Source: Petroclostridium sp. X23 (lineage in GTDB: Bacteria; Bacillota; Clostridia; SK-Y3). From it: DNA of 64,000 nucleotides. The translations under genes were made by a program, and so were the position numbers. Below, piece by piece: positions 1 through 9,314 of the stretch; position 1 is the stretch's first letter; every line of letters begins with the position of its first letter. Under the pieces are notes generated by a model. That model did no database searches, was not told where the DNA came from, and saw nothing but the letters and a program-made list of their open reading frames with translations. The DNA lies in the NCBI RefSeq assembly GCF_030013905.1, contig NZ_CP124862.1:2917051-2981050 (forward strand), read 5' to 3'.

Positions 1-206
1 GCTTTCACTATAGCTTCTTCACTGCGTTCTACACCCAATATGTTATATATATTTGCCTTGTGAAATTTAACTGTTCTAATGCTGATATACAGTGCTTGCG
101 CTATTTCCCTCTCTTTATATCCTTCAGCTATCATCTTCAAAATCTCCAACTGCCTTGATGTTAATTTAATAGCTTCTTTATCATTGCAGTCCCTGCGCTC
201 TCTCAT
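1..206 (-). CDS. LuxR/GerE-type helix-turn-helix regulator (3' end outside window)
   Basis: The visible 68 residues are almost entirely a LuxR-type DNA-binding domain: LTSRQLEILKMIAEGY, then EIAQALYISIRTVKFHKANI, then YNILGV. This is the classic four-helix GerE fold with the TVKFHKANI recognition helix. Only about nine residues precede the domain, so it is either a short GerE-like regulator or the detached DNA-binding tail of a larger MalT-type protein. The ATG at 204-206 is chosen; an AGGAG lies about 13 bases upstream, which is far, so the start is uncertain. The gene is divergent from the secreted protein at 385 and an inverted repeat lies between them. The MalT-like protein at 5848 carries no LuxR domain of its own, which makes the relation worth noting but unproven. 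Confidence 0.75.
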   Translation of the reverse strand, partial: MRERRDCNDKEAIKLTSRQLEILKMIAEGYKEREIAQALYISIRTVKFHKANIYNILGVERSEEAIVK

Positions 207-264
207 TTTTCGACATTTTCTCCTTATCTTTTGCCTTCTATAATATAAGACTGAAAAAAATATA

Positions 265-322
265 AATCGTCACATTTTTTGAAAAACTTTATAAAAAATT
301 TTTTCTGAATTTTGTGACGATT
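265..322. promoter_or_regulatory. Inverted repeat between divergent genes, candidate operator
   Basis: AATCGTCACA at 265-274 is repeated exactly in inverted orientation (TGTGACGATT) at 313-322, 38 bases apart, in very AT-rich DNA between the LuxR-type gene and the secreted-protein gene. The spacing and placement suit a pair of regulator half-sites. No terminator-like U run follows. The binding protein is unknown; the adjacent LuxR-type protein is the obvious candidate. Confidence 0.4.
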
Positions 323-384
323 CACACATTTTTCCGGTCTATGTTATTGAAAGCTATTTTTGAAAATTGAAAGGAGAATTTTAA

Positions 385-897
385 ATGAAAAAGTATGTTA
401 AATTAATGGTATTTGTATTAATTGTAGTGCTAGGCCTACAACAATCAGTATTTGCATCAAACACCAAACAGTATTCCTCTAAACCAACGGAAGGAATCGA
501 AGCAACTGTTTCGGATTCCGGCAGCAGTCAAGACGTGAACGCCTTTATAGATAAGGACGTGAATATCGTAACTACTGAAAGTATCAGCTTTATCATAAAC
601 TACCACTCATCCTTTAAGAAGGACGAGTCCAAATTATATGTATGCTGTTCCACAACCACAAATACTATTGTTGATTCCTTAAGAACTACTTTATATCTTC
701 AGGAATGGAATGGCTCCGAATGGGTAGATAAAAAAAGCTGGACTTTCAGGAAAACCGACTCCAGCAATCTAACCGGTGATGCATTAACAACCTATACACC
801 CGGCAAATATTACCGTGTGCGCGCTGAACATTATGCCAAAAACAAAACGCAAACTGATACCAAATATTCAATCTCTTCCTATTCACAAGTAAACTAA
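385..897 (+). CDS. Small secreted protein of unknown function
   Basis: The 170-residue product starts with a clear Sec signal peptide (MKKYVKLMVFVLIVVLGL, cleavage probably after VFAS). The mature part is polar, rich in Ser/Thr/Tyr, and predicted mostly beta: YLQEWNGSEWVDKKSWTF, then YYRVRAEHYA near the end. The pattern resembles small exported beta-sandwich proteins of Firmicutes, but I do not recognise a named family. GGAG lies eight bases before the ATG. It is the first of three exported proteins in a row and may be co-regulated with the divergent LuxR-type gene. Confidence 0.7.
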   Translation: MKKYVKLMVFVLIVVLGLQQSVFASNTKQYSSKPTEGIEATVSDSGSSQDVNAFIDKDVNIVTTESISFIINYHSSFKKDESKLYVCCSTTTNTIVDSLRTTLYLQEWNGSEWVDKKSWTFRKTDSSNLTGDALTTYTPGKYYRVRAEHYAKNKTQTDTKYSISSYSQVN

Positions 898-1109
898 ATT
901 AATAAAATATTATACCCGGCTTCATTCAAATAGCTTCGGACCGCCTGTACCGTCCGGCCATTATCCGGAATTGGCACTTGATTGGAAAAATTTATATACA
1001 AAGTGATCATAGAAATTTATCATAATCGTTCATACTTTCACATTTTTTTCACAGTAAAATAACGTCATATATATAAAATATACATATAAAGTTTAAAGTA
1101 GGCTTTTCT

Positions 1110-1844
1110 ATGTTCAAACGAACTAAATCATTTATTGCGGGCTTTTTATCATGCCTGCTGTTATTTGGAACATTCGCAACTGTATTGGCTGCAGACGATA
1201 TCAATATCAGTGCCATACTCTCCAACACTATTAAGATGAAACTATTCGGCAAGGACTTTAATCCTACAGAAGCTGACGGCACCTATGTAAAACCTATTGT
1301 CTACAACAGCCGGACTTATTTGCCTGCACGTAATCTTGCAGATGCGCTGGGTATCCCTATTGAGTGGGACGGCAATGCAAATACCGTATGGATTGGAGGA
1401 AAAACCGATAGTGTACCCGTAAATGATGCGTCTATGTACCATAACGATAATGGTACTATCCTCACCACTGACATAGACAAATTAACAACTTCCGATACCA
1501 CCTACAAATGGGGTATTACTAATAAAGAGGTTGTCACTGGACTATTCTATAAATGTTATGTCAAACCCAACGGGAAATACAAGCGCTTTACTGCTTCTCT
1601 TTTCTTAGATGAACATGCACAAGGAAGCGTAGTTGTAGAATTCAAAAAAGAAACCTGGGATGGCTCTGTTATCAAGAGTGTCACGCTGGAGCCAGGTCAA
1701 ACTACCAACATTGATATCGACATTGGCGGAGTGAATAATCTATACATATATTCCTCAGTGGTTAATGTTGGTACACTCAGGCAACTAATTATTGGTGAGC
1801 CTACCTTTAAGAATACCAGTTCATCAACTAATATTACAAACTGA
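1110..1844 (+). CDS. Secreted protein with copper-amine-oxidase-N-like stalk domain
   Basis: This is a 244-residue exported protein. A signal peptide (FLSCLLLFGTFATVLAAD) is followed at about residues 48-97 by the copper amine oxidase N-terminal-like (stalk) domain, recognisable from VKPIVYNSRTYLPARNLADALG and the IEWDGNANTVWIGGK ending. In Firmicutes this domain is a surface or extracellular module, not an oxidase. The C-terminal half (FTASLFLDEHAQGSVVVEF through NNLYIYSSVVNVGT) looks like an NPCBM-type carbohydrate-binding beta-sandwich, an inference from pattern only. The start has only a weak GTAGG ribosome site. A 28-bp palindrome follows the gene. Confidence 0.75.
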   Translation: MFKRTKSFIAGFLSCLLLFGTFATVLAADDINISAILSNTIKMKLFGKDFNPTEADGTYVKPIVYNSRTYLPARNLADALGIPIEWDGNANTVWIGGKTDSVPVNDASMYHNDNGTILTTDIDKLTTSDTTYKWGITNKEVVTGLFYKCYVKPNGKYKRFTASLFLDEHAQGSVVVEFKKETWDGSVIKSVTLEPGQTTNIDIDIGGVNNLYIYSSVVNVGTLRQLIIGEPTFKNTSSSTNITN

Positions 1845-1924
1845 ACATTACAGTATTGATTATTTTCATTTATGCTTAGAAACAAATAGTACTAACCATA
1901 TGATTACATACTAAAGTGAATTTC

Positions 1925-1952
1925 AAAAGCGATTAATATATTAATCGCTTTT
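1925..1952 (+). terminator. Intrinsic terminator, perfect palindrome
   Basis: AAAAGCGATTAATA is followed immediately by its exact reverse complement ending in CGCTTTT. It sits between the stalk-domain gene and the SLH gene, both on the plus strand, so it should end the upstream transcript and separate the two units. Confidence 0.65.
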
Positions 1953-1988
1953 AGTATATAAGAAAAAAGTTAAAAAGGAGTATTATTT

Positions 1989-3872
1989 ATGCGAAACATT
2001 AAAACAGTAATCTCATTAATACTTATGCTTTTACTGATTAGTACAGCTTTTCCGGTATTAGCAGCACCGGTCCCCCCTATCCCTACCCTACCCTACGCAC
2101 CAACCGATTTATCAATCAGTTTTGATAATGATAAAGATGAAATCACACTCACTTGGAAGGATAATTCCGATAATGAAACAGGTTTTGAAATTTCAGCTAT
2201 AGAAAGCAACACCACCTCAATTCCTCACGCGCTGAGCATACCTGCAATTGACAAAGACACAGCAAAATATGTTCACAGCTATGACTTCAAGCCAGGTTAT
2301 ACATATACCTACCAAATACGTGCAAAAGGGATAGTAGTTGACTCAGATTGGTCAGATAAGGCAAGCATTTTTATTAAATTCACCTTCGATATTCCGGGCA
2401 ACAGTTCTGTGCCGGCCGCGCCTTCTGATCTTAAAGCTGTTTACGACAATGATAAGATTACTCTGACTTGGAAAGATAATTCTTCTAACGAAACCGGCTT
2501 TGAGATATCTTGTTATGAAGTAAATGGCGGGGGCGGGCCTCAATATGTTCCTGCTAATACCACAACATTCGTTGATGATTATAACTTTAAGCCAGGTTAT
2601 ACATACGTATATTCCGTGCGCGCCCAAGGTTCGGATAATAAATATTCGGCTTGGTCTAATGAAGTTAGTATTGATATACCGGATATCTCACCCACTGCTC
2701 CTGCTGTACCTTCCAACCTCAAGGCAGTATACGCCAATGGCAAAATTTCTTTGGCTTGGAAGGATAATTCTTCTAATGAATCTGCTTTTGAGATATCGAA
2801 GAGCGATTCTGAAGGCAATAGTAGTATAATTAGTCTTAATTCGGATTCTACCACTTATGAAGACAATATTCTCAAAGGCGGGAATGCTTCAAAAGGGAAG
2901 ATCTATAAATACAAAATCAGGGCAATCAATATCTGGGGTTCTTCGGCATGGTCAAATGAATCGAGTGTCACTGTCCCTAACTTCATCATACCCAATCCAA
3001 AAGTTCCCGATGCCCCCTCAGATTTGACAGCAAGCTATGGAAACAATAAGGTTACGCTAAAATGGAAAGATAACGCTTCAAATGAATCGAAATTTGAAAT
3101 TTCTATTAACGAAGTTGGTGCTGCTGCGAGCACTGTGAGTGTTCCTTCAAACGTTACCACCTATGAACACCTGAATCCTAAAAACGGTAAAGTATACAAG
3201 TATACTGTAAGCGCCAAAAACATTATGGGAAGCTCAATCGCCTCCAACGAAGCAACAGTTACTATTCCTGTTGAGGATGGATCAAGTGATGCTGGTACTA
3301 ATGATGATGATAATACAATTTTTGATGGTACGCAGAGCCTTTGGGCTGAGAACGAGCTGAAGCAAGCATACAGCTATGGGCTAACTTATCCATCGATAAC
3401 TAATTCCTACCGAAAACCAATCACCCGTGAGGAATTCTGTACTATTGCTGTTAAATTGTATGAGCAGCTAAGCAATAAAACCGCAACTGCTGATCAAAAA
3501 CCATTCGATGATACCGACAATCCTGAGATTATTAAAGCTTATGGTCTAGGGATCGTTAAAGGAATAGCTCCGGATACCTTCTCTCCTTATGCATATATTA
3601 CACGTCAAGAAATGTGTGTAATGATTGTCCGTACACTGGACGCTGCTGTCCCATCGCATAAGAGAAGTATAAACGGTGATTTTCCTTTCATTGATAGAAA
3701 AGATATTGCCGACTGGGCCGTAGATGCTATGCGATATGCTTACGAAAACGGCATAATGAAGGGCGTTGGCGAAGGAAAAATCGCACCGCTTTTCAATACC
3801 AGCCGTGAAGAAGGTATTGTACTTATCAAACGTACTTATGAGCAGTACAGAAATTATGATAATATGCATTAA
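1989..3872 (+). CDS. Surface protein with four fibronectin type III repeats and three SLH domains
   Basis: The 627-residue product has a signal peptide (ISLILMLLLISTAFPVLAAP) and four Fn3 modules of roughly 95-105 residues between about 32 and 440. Each is marked by AP(S/T)DL...ITLTWKDNSSNETGFEIS and ends in a YxYxVRAxxxxxxSxWSN-type strand. The last about 180 residues hold three S-layer homology motifs (ITREEFCTIAVKLYEQL; ITRQEMCVMIVRTLDAA; SREEGIVLIKRTYEQY), which bind the pyruvylated secondary cell-wall polymer. It is therefore a wall-anchored, probably adhesive or scaffold protein. The repeats are similar at the DNA level, so recombination between them is possible. GGAG lies nine bases upstream. 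A 34-bp inverted repeat closes the unit. Confidence 0.9.
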   Translation: MRNIKTVISLILMLLLISTAFPVLAAPVPPIPTLPYAPTDLSISFDNDKDEITLTWKDNSDNETGFEISAIESNTTSIPHALSIPAIDKDTAKYVHSYDFKPGYTYTYQIRAKGIVVDSDWSDKASIFIKFTFDIPGNSSVPAAPSDLKAVYDNDKITLTWKDNSSNETGFEISCYEVNGGGGPQYVPANTTTFVDDYNFKPGYTYVYSVRAQGSDNKYSAWSNEVSIDIPDISPTAPAVPSNLKAVYANGKISLAWKDNSSNESAFEISKSDSEGNSSIISLNSDSTTYEDNILKGGNASKGKIYKYKIRAINIWGSSAWSNESSVTVPNFIIPNPKVPDAPSDLTASYGNNKVTLKWKDNASNESKFEISINEVGAAASTVSVPSNVTTYEHLNPKNGKVYKYTVSAKNIMGSSIASNEATVTIPVEDGSSDAGTNDDDNTIFDGTQSLWAENELKQAYSYGLTYPSITNSYRKPITREEFCTIAVKLYEQLSNKTATADQKPFDDTDNPEIIKAYGLGIVKGIAPDTFSPYAYITRQEMCVMIVRTLDAAVPSHKRSINGDFPFIDRKDIADWAVDAMRYAYENGIMKGVGEGKIAPLFNTSREEGIVLIKRTYEQYRNYDNMH

Positions 3873-3932
3873 TCTATAAACAGAATTCTTGGCTTTGGGA
3901 AAGTTTCTATACTAAAGCCTAGCATAAGATTA

Positions 3933-4004
3933 AAATTAAACCTTTAAAACTGTAGGAGGTTCTACTTTTCAGTAGAACCTCCTACAGTTTTAAAGGTTTA
4001 ATTT
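3933..4004. terminator. Bidirectional terminator, 34-bp perfect stem
   Basis: Arms 3933-3966 and 3971-4004 are exact reverse complements around a TTTC loop, with A/T-rich bases at both outer ends. It lies between the convergent SLH gene (+) and lipoprotein gene (-) and overlaps the last codons of the latter, so it can stop transcription in both directions. Confidence 0.85.
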
Positions 4005-4549
4005 GTACTATTAAGAGTACTATCAAACTCCTTAATCTTTTTTTCCAACCGTCCCTTTCTAAGAATTTCCCTTCTTTCTTCACGTTTTTCAACAGAACCG
4101 GCGTATCTGTTTCCATATAGCTCATCGATGAGCTGTATGATATCTCCATCTAAATTAGTAAGCTTCACATCTTTAATTTTATCAAGCTCTTCCATATGTG
4201 AAAAAGAAGTATGTATCTGGAGATTAATCCACGCCATATCTATCTCGGTACCAAGCTTCTTATATTCTTCATCCGAATAGTTCTTATTTAGATCTTCTCT
4301 TAACAATGGCTTTGTTTGCTCCCATAAAGATTTCAGATGCTGTATATAAGAAACATCTTCGCTATCATTTCTATCAAATGATATCCTGCTTCTTTTAGTA
4401 CTTTCTTCTTTTATATCCTTATCTTTTGCTTGACGCTCCGGTGATGTTTGTTTCTTAGTCTCGTTTGATGCAGATGGTACATTTTGTCCGCACGCTGCAG
4501 CCAATAATATAGATAGTAGCATAACCATAAATAAAATCATTTTTTTCAT
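3998..4549 (-). CDS. Hypothetical lipoprotein
   Basis: The 183-residue product has a type II signal peptide (MKKMILFMVMLLSILLAAAC) with the lipid-attachment cysteine at residue 20, then a charged, mostly helical domain (KDIKEESTKRSR; SYIQHLKSLWEQTKPLL; EEYKKLGTEIDMAWINLQ). No known domain is recognised. It lies 15 bases downstream of the membrane protein at 4565, in the same direction, so the two probably form one transcript. Its last residues are encoded inside the shared bidirectional terminator. Confidence 0.7.
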   Translation of the reverse strand: MKKMILFMVMLLSILLAAACGQNVPSASNETKKQTSPERQAKDKDIKEESTKRSRISFDRNDSEDVSYIQHLKSLWEQTKPLLREDLNKNYSDEEYKKLGTEIDMAWINLQIHTSFSHMEELDKIKDVKLTNLDGDIIQLIDELYGNRYAGSVEKREERREILRKGRLEKKIKEFDSTLNSTN

Positions 4550-4564
4550 AAATATATACCCTTT

Positions 4565-5527
4565 CTATTCGTTATTTATTTTCATACTTTTATTAGAATC
4601 ATGAATTTTCACTGATGCTTTATATGCATCATATGCTTCCACTAAATCAAATACGTTATCAGTTTCAAATGCAATCAGATAAAATAATTCTGGCCCCCTT
4701 ATAAATACATTACAATCTCCGCTGGAACCGGCAGTAAAAGTATATACGGATGGACGGGCTATCTCTAATTTTATATAGCGTGCAATATCTACTGATTGCC
4801 GAATACTAAGCTCAATATCCGGTCCAATATTATACTTTTTAAATGCCTCTACTTCTACAAAAGTAAGAACTCTTAATTCATCAATTTCATCGAATCGAAT
4901 ATAGACCGGAGGCGGTTGTGCATCTTTTTTGTTCATCATTGTCACCAAATTGATGATAATCCCATCTTCTGCTAGCTCATAGGTAGGCATCCCTCTCCGA
5001 AACCAATTCACGAACTTTTCCCAAACACTTCTCAATTGTTTTCTCGTGACCAAATAGCTAATTACTGTTATAGCTACAAAAAGCACATGAGAAGACAGTA
5101 CTTTAGGAGCATACCAGAGCTCATGGACACCAAAGGCAAAAAAGACCATAAACACAAACATAAAAAACGTAGTATTCAGAATATCACTGTACTGATTAAA
5201 AATACCCAGCTTTGCCCAAAGAGTTTTTGGTTGGTACTGCAATGACTGCTCACGCACTTTAAGTCCCATACGTAACCGCATCACACCACCTTCTAGTGCA
5301 AATATCGTAGGAACCGGCATAAACAACCATAGTAATGCATCCATAATGGGAGGCTTTAACCTTAACGAATGTATTTGATATTCACCCAACAGTTTTGAAT
5401 AGACCCTTCCTCCTTCCGGCGGCAGCGCCGTTAGCCATAGTGTAAAAACGAAAGCAAGTGCTCCCAGCATCAGTAATCCTATCCCAAACATAATTTCATT
5501 GACTTTTTGTTTTCTCGCCATTACCAT
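4565..5527 (-). CDS. Hypothetical four-helix membrane protein with cytoplasmic domain
   Basis: About 320 residues. Hydrophobic segments are seen near residues 14-35, 63-83, 120-140 and 145-165, followed by about 155 residues of soluble, beta-rich sequence (VYIRFDEIDELRVLTFVEVEAF; YIKLEIARPSVYTF) that resembles a PH-like module common in bacterial membrane proteins; that likeness is only a guess. AAGGA precedes the ATG at 5525-5527; a second ATG two codons in is possible. It is co-transcribed with the lipoprotein downstream and divergent from the MalT-like regulator. Confidence 0.6.
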   Translation of the reverse strand: MVMARKQKVNEIMFGIGLLMLGALAFVFTLWLTALPPEGGRVYSKLLGEYQIHSLRLKPPIMDALLWLFMPVPTIFALEGGVMRLRMGLKVREQSLQYQPKTLWAKLGIFNQYSDILNTTFFMFVFMVFFAFGVHELWYAPKVLSSHVLFVAITVISYLVTRKQLRSVWEKFVNWFRRGMPTYELAEDGIIINLVTMMNKKDAQPPPVYIRFDEIDELRVLTFVEVEAFKKYNIGPDIELSIRQSVDIARYIKLEIARPSVYTFTAGSSGDCNVFIRGPELFYLIAFETDNVFDLVEAYDAYKASVKIHDSNKSMKINNE

Positions 5528-5675
5528 CACTTTTCCTTGAAATATTATTGAAGCGAAGAAAATATCGCAGCAAGCTTCTTATTATTAGTTTAAAATATCC
5601 TTGTAAAATTTCCGTGAAATAGGTGTGAATTTATGATATTAATTAACATTGTAAAATCACCCGAAAAATGACCCC

Positions 5676-5724
5676 TTTTATGAGGTATGTAATCACCCTT
5701 AGGGTGATTACATACCTCATAAAA
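5676..5724. promoter_or_regulatory. 24-bp perfect inverted repeat between divergent genes
   Basis: Arms 5676-5699 and 5701-5724 are exact reverse complements around one central base, built on TATGAGGTATGTAATCACC. The 321-base gap holds the divergent starts of the membrane protein (5527) and the MalT-like regulator (5848), so a terminator is not required there. The element may be an operator, an RNA structure in one of the leaders, or the trace of a small palindromic repeat. A partial copy (AAATCACCC) lies just left of it at about 5655. Confidence 0.5.
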
Positions 5725-5847
5725 ACTAATACACTTATAACGTGAACAAGGTGATAATACTTTAATAATCAAATGTTTTCTTCTTCGCTGAATCACAGCC
5801 AGAGCAGCGCCAGCTACGGAAAACATGATTTTACTTGGAGGGATAAT

Positions 5848-8310
5848 ATGAAAAATATAGCTGTATTAAAAAGTAAGTTAATTATGCCTCAGCTACCCAA
5901 TTGTTTTGTAATGTCAGAATATGTGAAAAAACTCTCTAAAGATATATCTACTCAACAGGCTATAATCATCCATGCTCCTGCCGGATACGGTAAAACTTCT
6001 TTTATTGTTGCATCACTGTCGTTATATGATGAGAAGAATACAAGAATATGCTGGTACCGATTAGAACAAGAAGATATAAACTTAAGTGTTTTTTATTCAA
6101 ATTTAATTGAAACACTCTTTCCTGCCAGCGAAGAAAAATGGGATGAAATTCACCGCTGTATTGATGAATATGGCGATATTCAATCACAACATCAATATAT
6201 CAATGCTACTATCTGCAAAGCTCTATGGGAGTTCCATAGGCTTCACTCAAATATAAATACCTTTATTGTGTTCGATGATTTCCACCTAATTCAAGACTCA
6301 GCAGAGATTTGCGAAACCATAAGATATTTCACAAATAATCTTCCTGATGCTTGCTGTGTAATAATAAGCAGCCGTTGTAAAACCGAAATTATTACTGTTA
6401 AGCAACAGCTGAAAATGAATGTTCTTGAAATAACCGATAGCGAACTGTGTTTTTCTGAAAAAGATTTAGCCAAACTGGTGAGTAAAGTTTATAAAACCAA
6501 ACTAGAACATTCTCTAATTCGCAAAATCATTTCTTATACTGAAGGATGGACTGCAGGCATTGTCATCATGTGCCAGCTATTAAACAACCGAAGTCCGCAT
6601 GAGATAAGCAGTATGTTAGATTACCCAGTAGAAAAAGAGTTATTATTCAGATATTTTGTAGAAGAAGTGTTGAGCATAAATGATTGGGCATTGATAATGT
6701 TTCTTGTGAAGCTTGCCATTCTTCATGACTTTTCTGTACAACAAGCCTCTATCATTTTTGGTATAGACGATACACAGAAACTCTTGGAAGAATGTGAACG
6801 GAAGGGAATGTTTATCCAAAAATGTGTTAGTAAGAATGTACTCACTTATCGTTTACACGGACTATTCAGAGAGGTTTTGCTTCAGCTTCAACACCGATAT
6901 CTAAACGAAGAAGAGATAACGAGCTATCACATGAAAGCAGCTGCTTTTTACATTGATAATAAAATTTTTGACAGAGCTATAGAACACTTCGTTGTATGCG
7001 GAAGTATTAAACCTGCAGTGGATCTTATAACAAAAGAAGTAGCCAGCCTCGGACCCTATGAAGCCCTTGACAACCTTAGATTGTGGTTCAATCTTCTTCC
7101 CCTGAATATTGTTGAGAATAATGGTATACTTCTTTATATTAAAAGCTATATCTATCAGAAAGGAGAAACGGATGCATTAATCCTGTTAGAAAAGGCCTTA
7201 GAGATATTTAAAAAAGACAATCATGTAATTATGCAGTTAAAAACGTACTTCTCCATTGTTCATTTCTATGTGTTTAGAAATAACGCTGCAAACATCATCC
7301 ATGTACTTGATCAGATTCAGATTTTACTAACCTCTTCGGACGGGCTTGTTACCGAAGGAATTCTATCTACCAATGATCTGCTAAAGGATTTTTGGCAAGA
7401 GGAGTATTCCAAAGCCATTATTTCAAGCAATCGAGCGAATTCCTTTGATCTGATGCAAGATTGGAAATGGCTGGCACTAGTATATTCCTGCCAACTGCAC
7501 TATCTTCTTGGAGATCTTGAAATTGCTGAAAGCTTCATTAATGAAGCCTTCAGAATGAATTTGGTGAAAAAAACCGAAATGCTTAAATGCTTCGCACTTA
7601 TGTTCCAGCTCATGATTTTACATCTCAAAAAAGATGATACTATTTTTTGTGATGTAAAGGATGAACTGCTAGAAATCAGCGAAAAATATAATTTTCTTTT
7701 TGTGCTTGGAATTGGCAAAAAACTGGAAGCTATTAACAGCTACTGCAAACACGATTCTGAAACCGCATATGAATTACTTGATGCCAGCAATAAGTATTTC
7801 CAACGTCTCGGAAATACTGCGATGCATCAATTTAATAATCTTCATCGCTGCTTGTGGCTATCAGATGAACTAAATGCTAAAGAACTTCTCAAAGAAGGAG
7901 AAAAGTGTTTCAGGTCTTTAGAATTCCTAAATCCCGGACAGTGTATCATTGAAATCGGCCAGTCATTACTAGGCGCTTTAGCTAGAGAGGCCGGGGAATA
8001 TGAGTTTGCTGAAAAGATACTTTTAGATTCGATCAAAACCAGCAAATCAAAAAATACCAAGCAAGTTTTATGCAGCACTTGCCTCCATCTTGCAAAGCTA
8101 TATTATGATATGGGTGATGCTGAAAAAGGAGAAGCTTACTTGGCAAAAGCAATGCATATTGCCAGCACCAACAAATATGTCATGTTCTGGGCTATTCATC
8201 TTCCTACAATCATAGAGATGTCCATTCAGTGCATAAAGAACGGTTTATTTAGTGAATATGCTTTATTATTAATTGAAAAATATTTCTGTCAAGACGCTTG
8301 TGATTTCTAA
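5848..8310 (+). CDS. MalT-like signal-transduction ATPase, lacking DNA-binding domain
   Basis: The 820-residue product starts at the ATG after GGAGGG (5837-5842). A Walker A motif, HAPAGYGKTS, lies near residue 45 and a Walker B-like TFIVFDDFHLI near 130, typical of the STAND/MalT ATPases. The remainder is helical, TPR-like repeats (for example DRAIEHFVVCGSIKPAVDLI and KLYYDMGDAEKGEAYLAKAM). Family members end with a DNA-binding domain, but this one stops at TAA 8308-8310. The next open frame, a wHTH-BTAD protein starting at 8338, is in the same reading frame. Reading through the single TAA gives one continuous MalT-TPR-wHTH-BTAD protein of about 1,108 residues, a known architecture. The gene is therefore split, or inactivated by one nonsense codon, or decoded by readthrough. 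Confidence 0.8.
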   Translation: MKNIAVLKSKLIMPQLPNCFVMSEYVKKLSKDISTQQAIIIHAPAGYGKTSFIVASLSLYDEKNTRICWYRLEQEDINLSVFYSNLIETLFPASEEKWDEIHRCIDEYGDIQSQHQYINATICKALWEFHRLHSNINTFIVFDDFHLIQDSAEICETIRYFTNNLPDACCVIISSRCKTEIITVKQQLKMNVLEITDSELCFSEKDLAKLVSKVYKTKLEHSLIRKIISYTEGWTAGIVIMCQLLNNRSPHEISSMLDYPVEKELLFRYFVEEVLSINDWALIMFLVKLAILHDFSVQQASIIFGIDDTQKLLEECERKGMFIQKCVSKNVLTYRLHGLFREVLLQLQHRYLNEEEITSYHMKAAAFYIDNKIFDRAIEHFVVCGSIKPAVDLITKEVASLGPYEALDNLRLWFNLLPLNIVENNGILLYIKSYIYQKGETDALILLEKALEIFKKDNHVIMQLKTYFSIVHFYVFRNNAANIIHVLDQIQILLTSSDGLVTEGILSTNDLLKDFWQEEYSKAIISSNRANSFDLMQDWKWLALVYSCQLHYLLGDLEIAESFINEAFRMNLVKKTEMLKCFALMFQLMILHLKKDDTIFCDVKDELLEISEKYNFLFVLGIGKKLEAINSYCKHDSETAYELLDASNKYFQRLGNTAMHQFNNLHRCLWLSDELNAKELLKEGEKCFRSLEFLNPGQCIIEIGQSLLGALAREAGEYEFAEKILLDSIKTSKSKNTKQVLCSTCLHLAKLYYDMGDAEKGEAYLAKAMHIASTNKYVMFWAIHLPTIIEMSIQCIKNGLFSEYALLLIEKYFCQDACDF

Positions 8311-8337
8311 AAAAACAATATAAATGCTGTCAATAAA

Positions 8338-9174
8338 ATGACTTTAAAAGAATTTTGCAATGATTTTGCTTTATTGTATAAGATTAATCAGAGAACTTGT
8401 GCTGTTAATATAAAAGTATGTTTCTTAGGAAAGTTTCATATATCGGTTAACGGCACCGTTATTTCTGAAAATAATTGGAAAACAAAAAAAGCAGAAGGTA
8501 TCTTGAAGTATCTCCTCTTACATAAAAACAGGACGATTAACCGAGAAACATTGATGGAGCTGTTTTGGCCGCAATCTTATAAAAAATCAGCTTCAACTTC
8601 ATTGCGCGCAGCTCTTTATGAATTAAGAAAAGTTTTATCTGTCTACGGGATAGTAATAGAAGGAAATGATTCCCTGATACATGAAAGCAGCAATGGGCTC
8701 CAGATAAAAAATAAAAATAATCTGATTATTGATACTGATACTTTTCTAGAGCATCACAAAGACCTGAAGAAACTGAGTTTTAGTGAAACTGACAAACTAA
8801 AAAGGACTGCAATCCTTGAAAGAATGGTTTCCATTTATAATGGTAATCTTTTAGAAAACGATATATACGAAGATTGGACCTTTTTCGAAAGAGAAGAGCT
8901 TAAGTCAATTTATCTCAAATCGGCTCTATCATTGGTAAAAATTTATACAGAAAGAAAAGAAGATGAGAAAATAGAGAACTTACTATTAAAAACACTGTAT
9001 TTAGACCCTTATAATGAAGAAGCATGCTTTTTTCTATTAAATTTCTATATCTCTACAAATCAACGTGGGCGGGCTATTAAACTATATCAAACCTTTAAGA
9101 AAAGACTAAGAAAAGCGCTAGGAATTGAACCGGATAAAAAACTGGAAGATATAAAAAATTTAGCGTATAGATAA
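8338..9174 (+). CDS. wHTH-BTAD (SARP-like) transcriptional activator domain protein
   Basis: 278 residues. An OmpR-like winged helix is seen at about residues 25-105 (VCFLGKFHISVNGTVI; WKTKKAEGILKYLLLH; RETLMELFWPQSYKKSASTSLRAALYELRKVL). It is followed by a bacterial transcriptional activator domain with TPR-like helices (YLDPYNEEACFFLLNFYIS; RAIKLYQTFKKRLRKALGIEPD). This is the SARP/AfsR DNA-binding module. No ribosome binding site is visible before the ATG at 8338. The frame continues upstream without a stop to the TAA that ends the MalT-like ATPase, supporting the view that it is the C-terminal part of a once-fused regulator. It could be expressed only by reinitiation or readthrough. Confidence 0.75.
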   Translation: MTLKEFCNDFALLYKINQRTCAVNIKVCFLGKFHISVNGTVISENNWKTKKAEGILKYLLLHKNRTINRETLMELFWPQSYKKSASTSLRAALYELRKVLSVYGIVIEGNDSLIHESSNGLQIKNKNNLIIDTDTFLEHHKDLKKLSFSETDKLKRTAILERMVSIYNGNLLENDIYEDWTFFEREELKSIYLKSALSLVKIYTERKEDEKIENLLLKTLYLDPYNEEACFFLLNFYISTNQRGRAIKLYQTFKKRLRKALGIEPDKKLEDIKNLAYR

Positions 9175-9314
9175 TATAAAAGTGAGCGGCCGGTATTTCT
9201 ATCATAATGCCCTGTTCCAACTCCGCAAAAGGTATGTTTTATTCTTTTAATCCAGATTGCAGGCACAGACACGTTTCTTTTGCCCAATCCTTAAAGTCAA
9301 ATTCCCCAAAGCAC

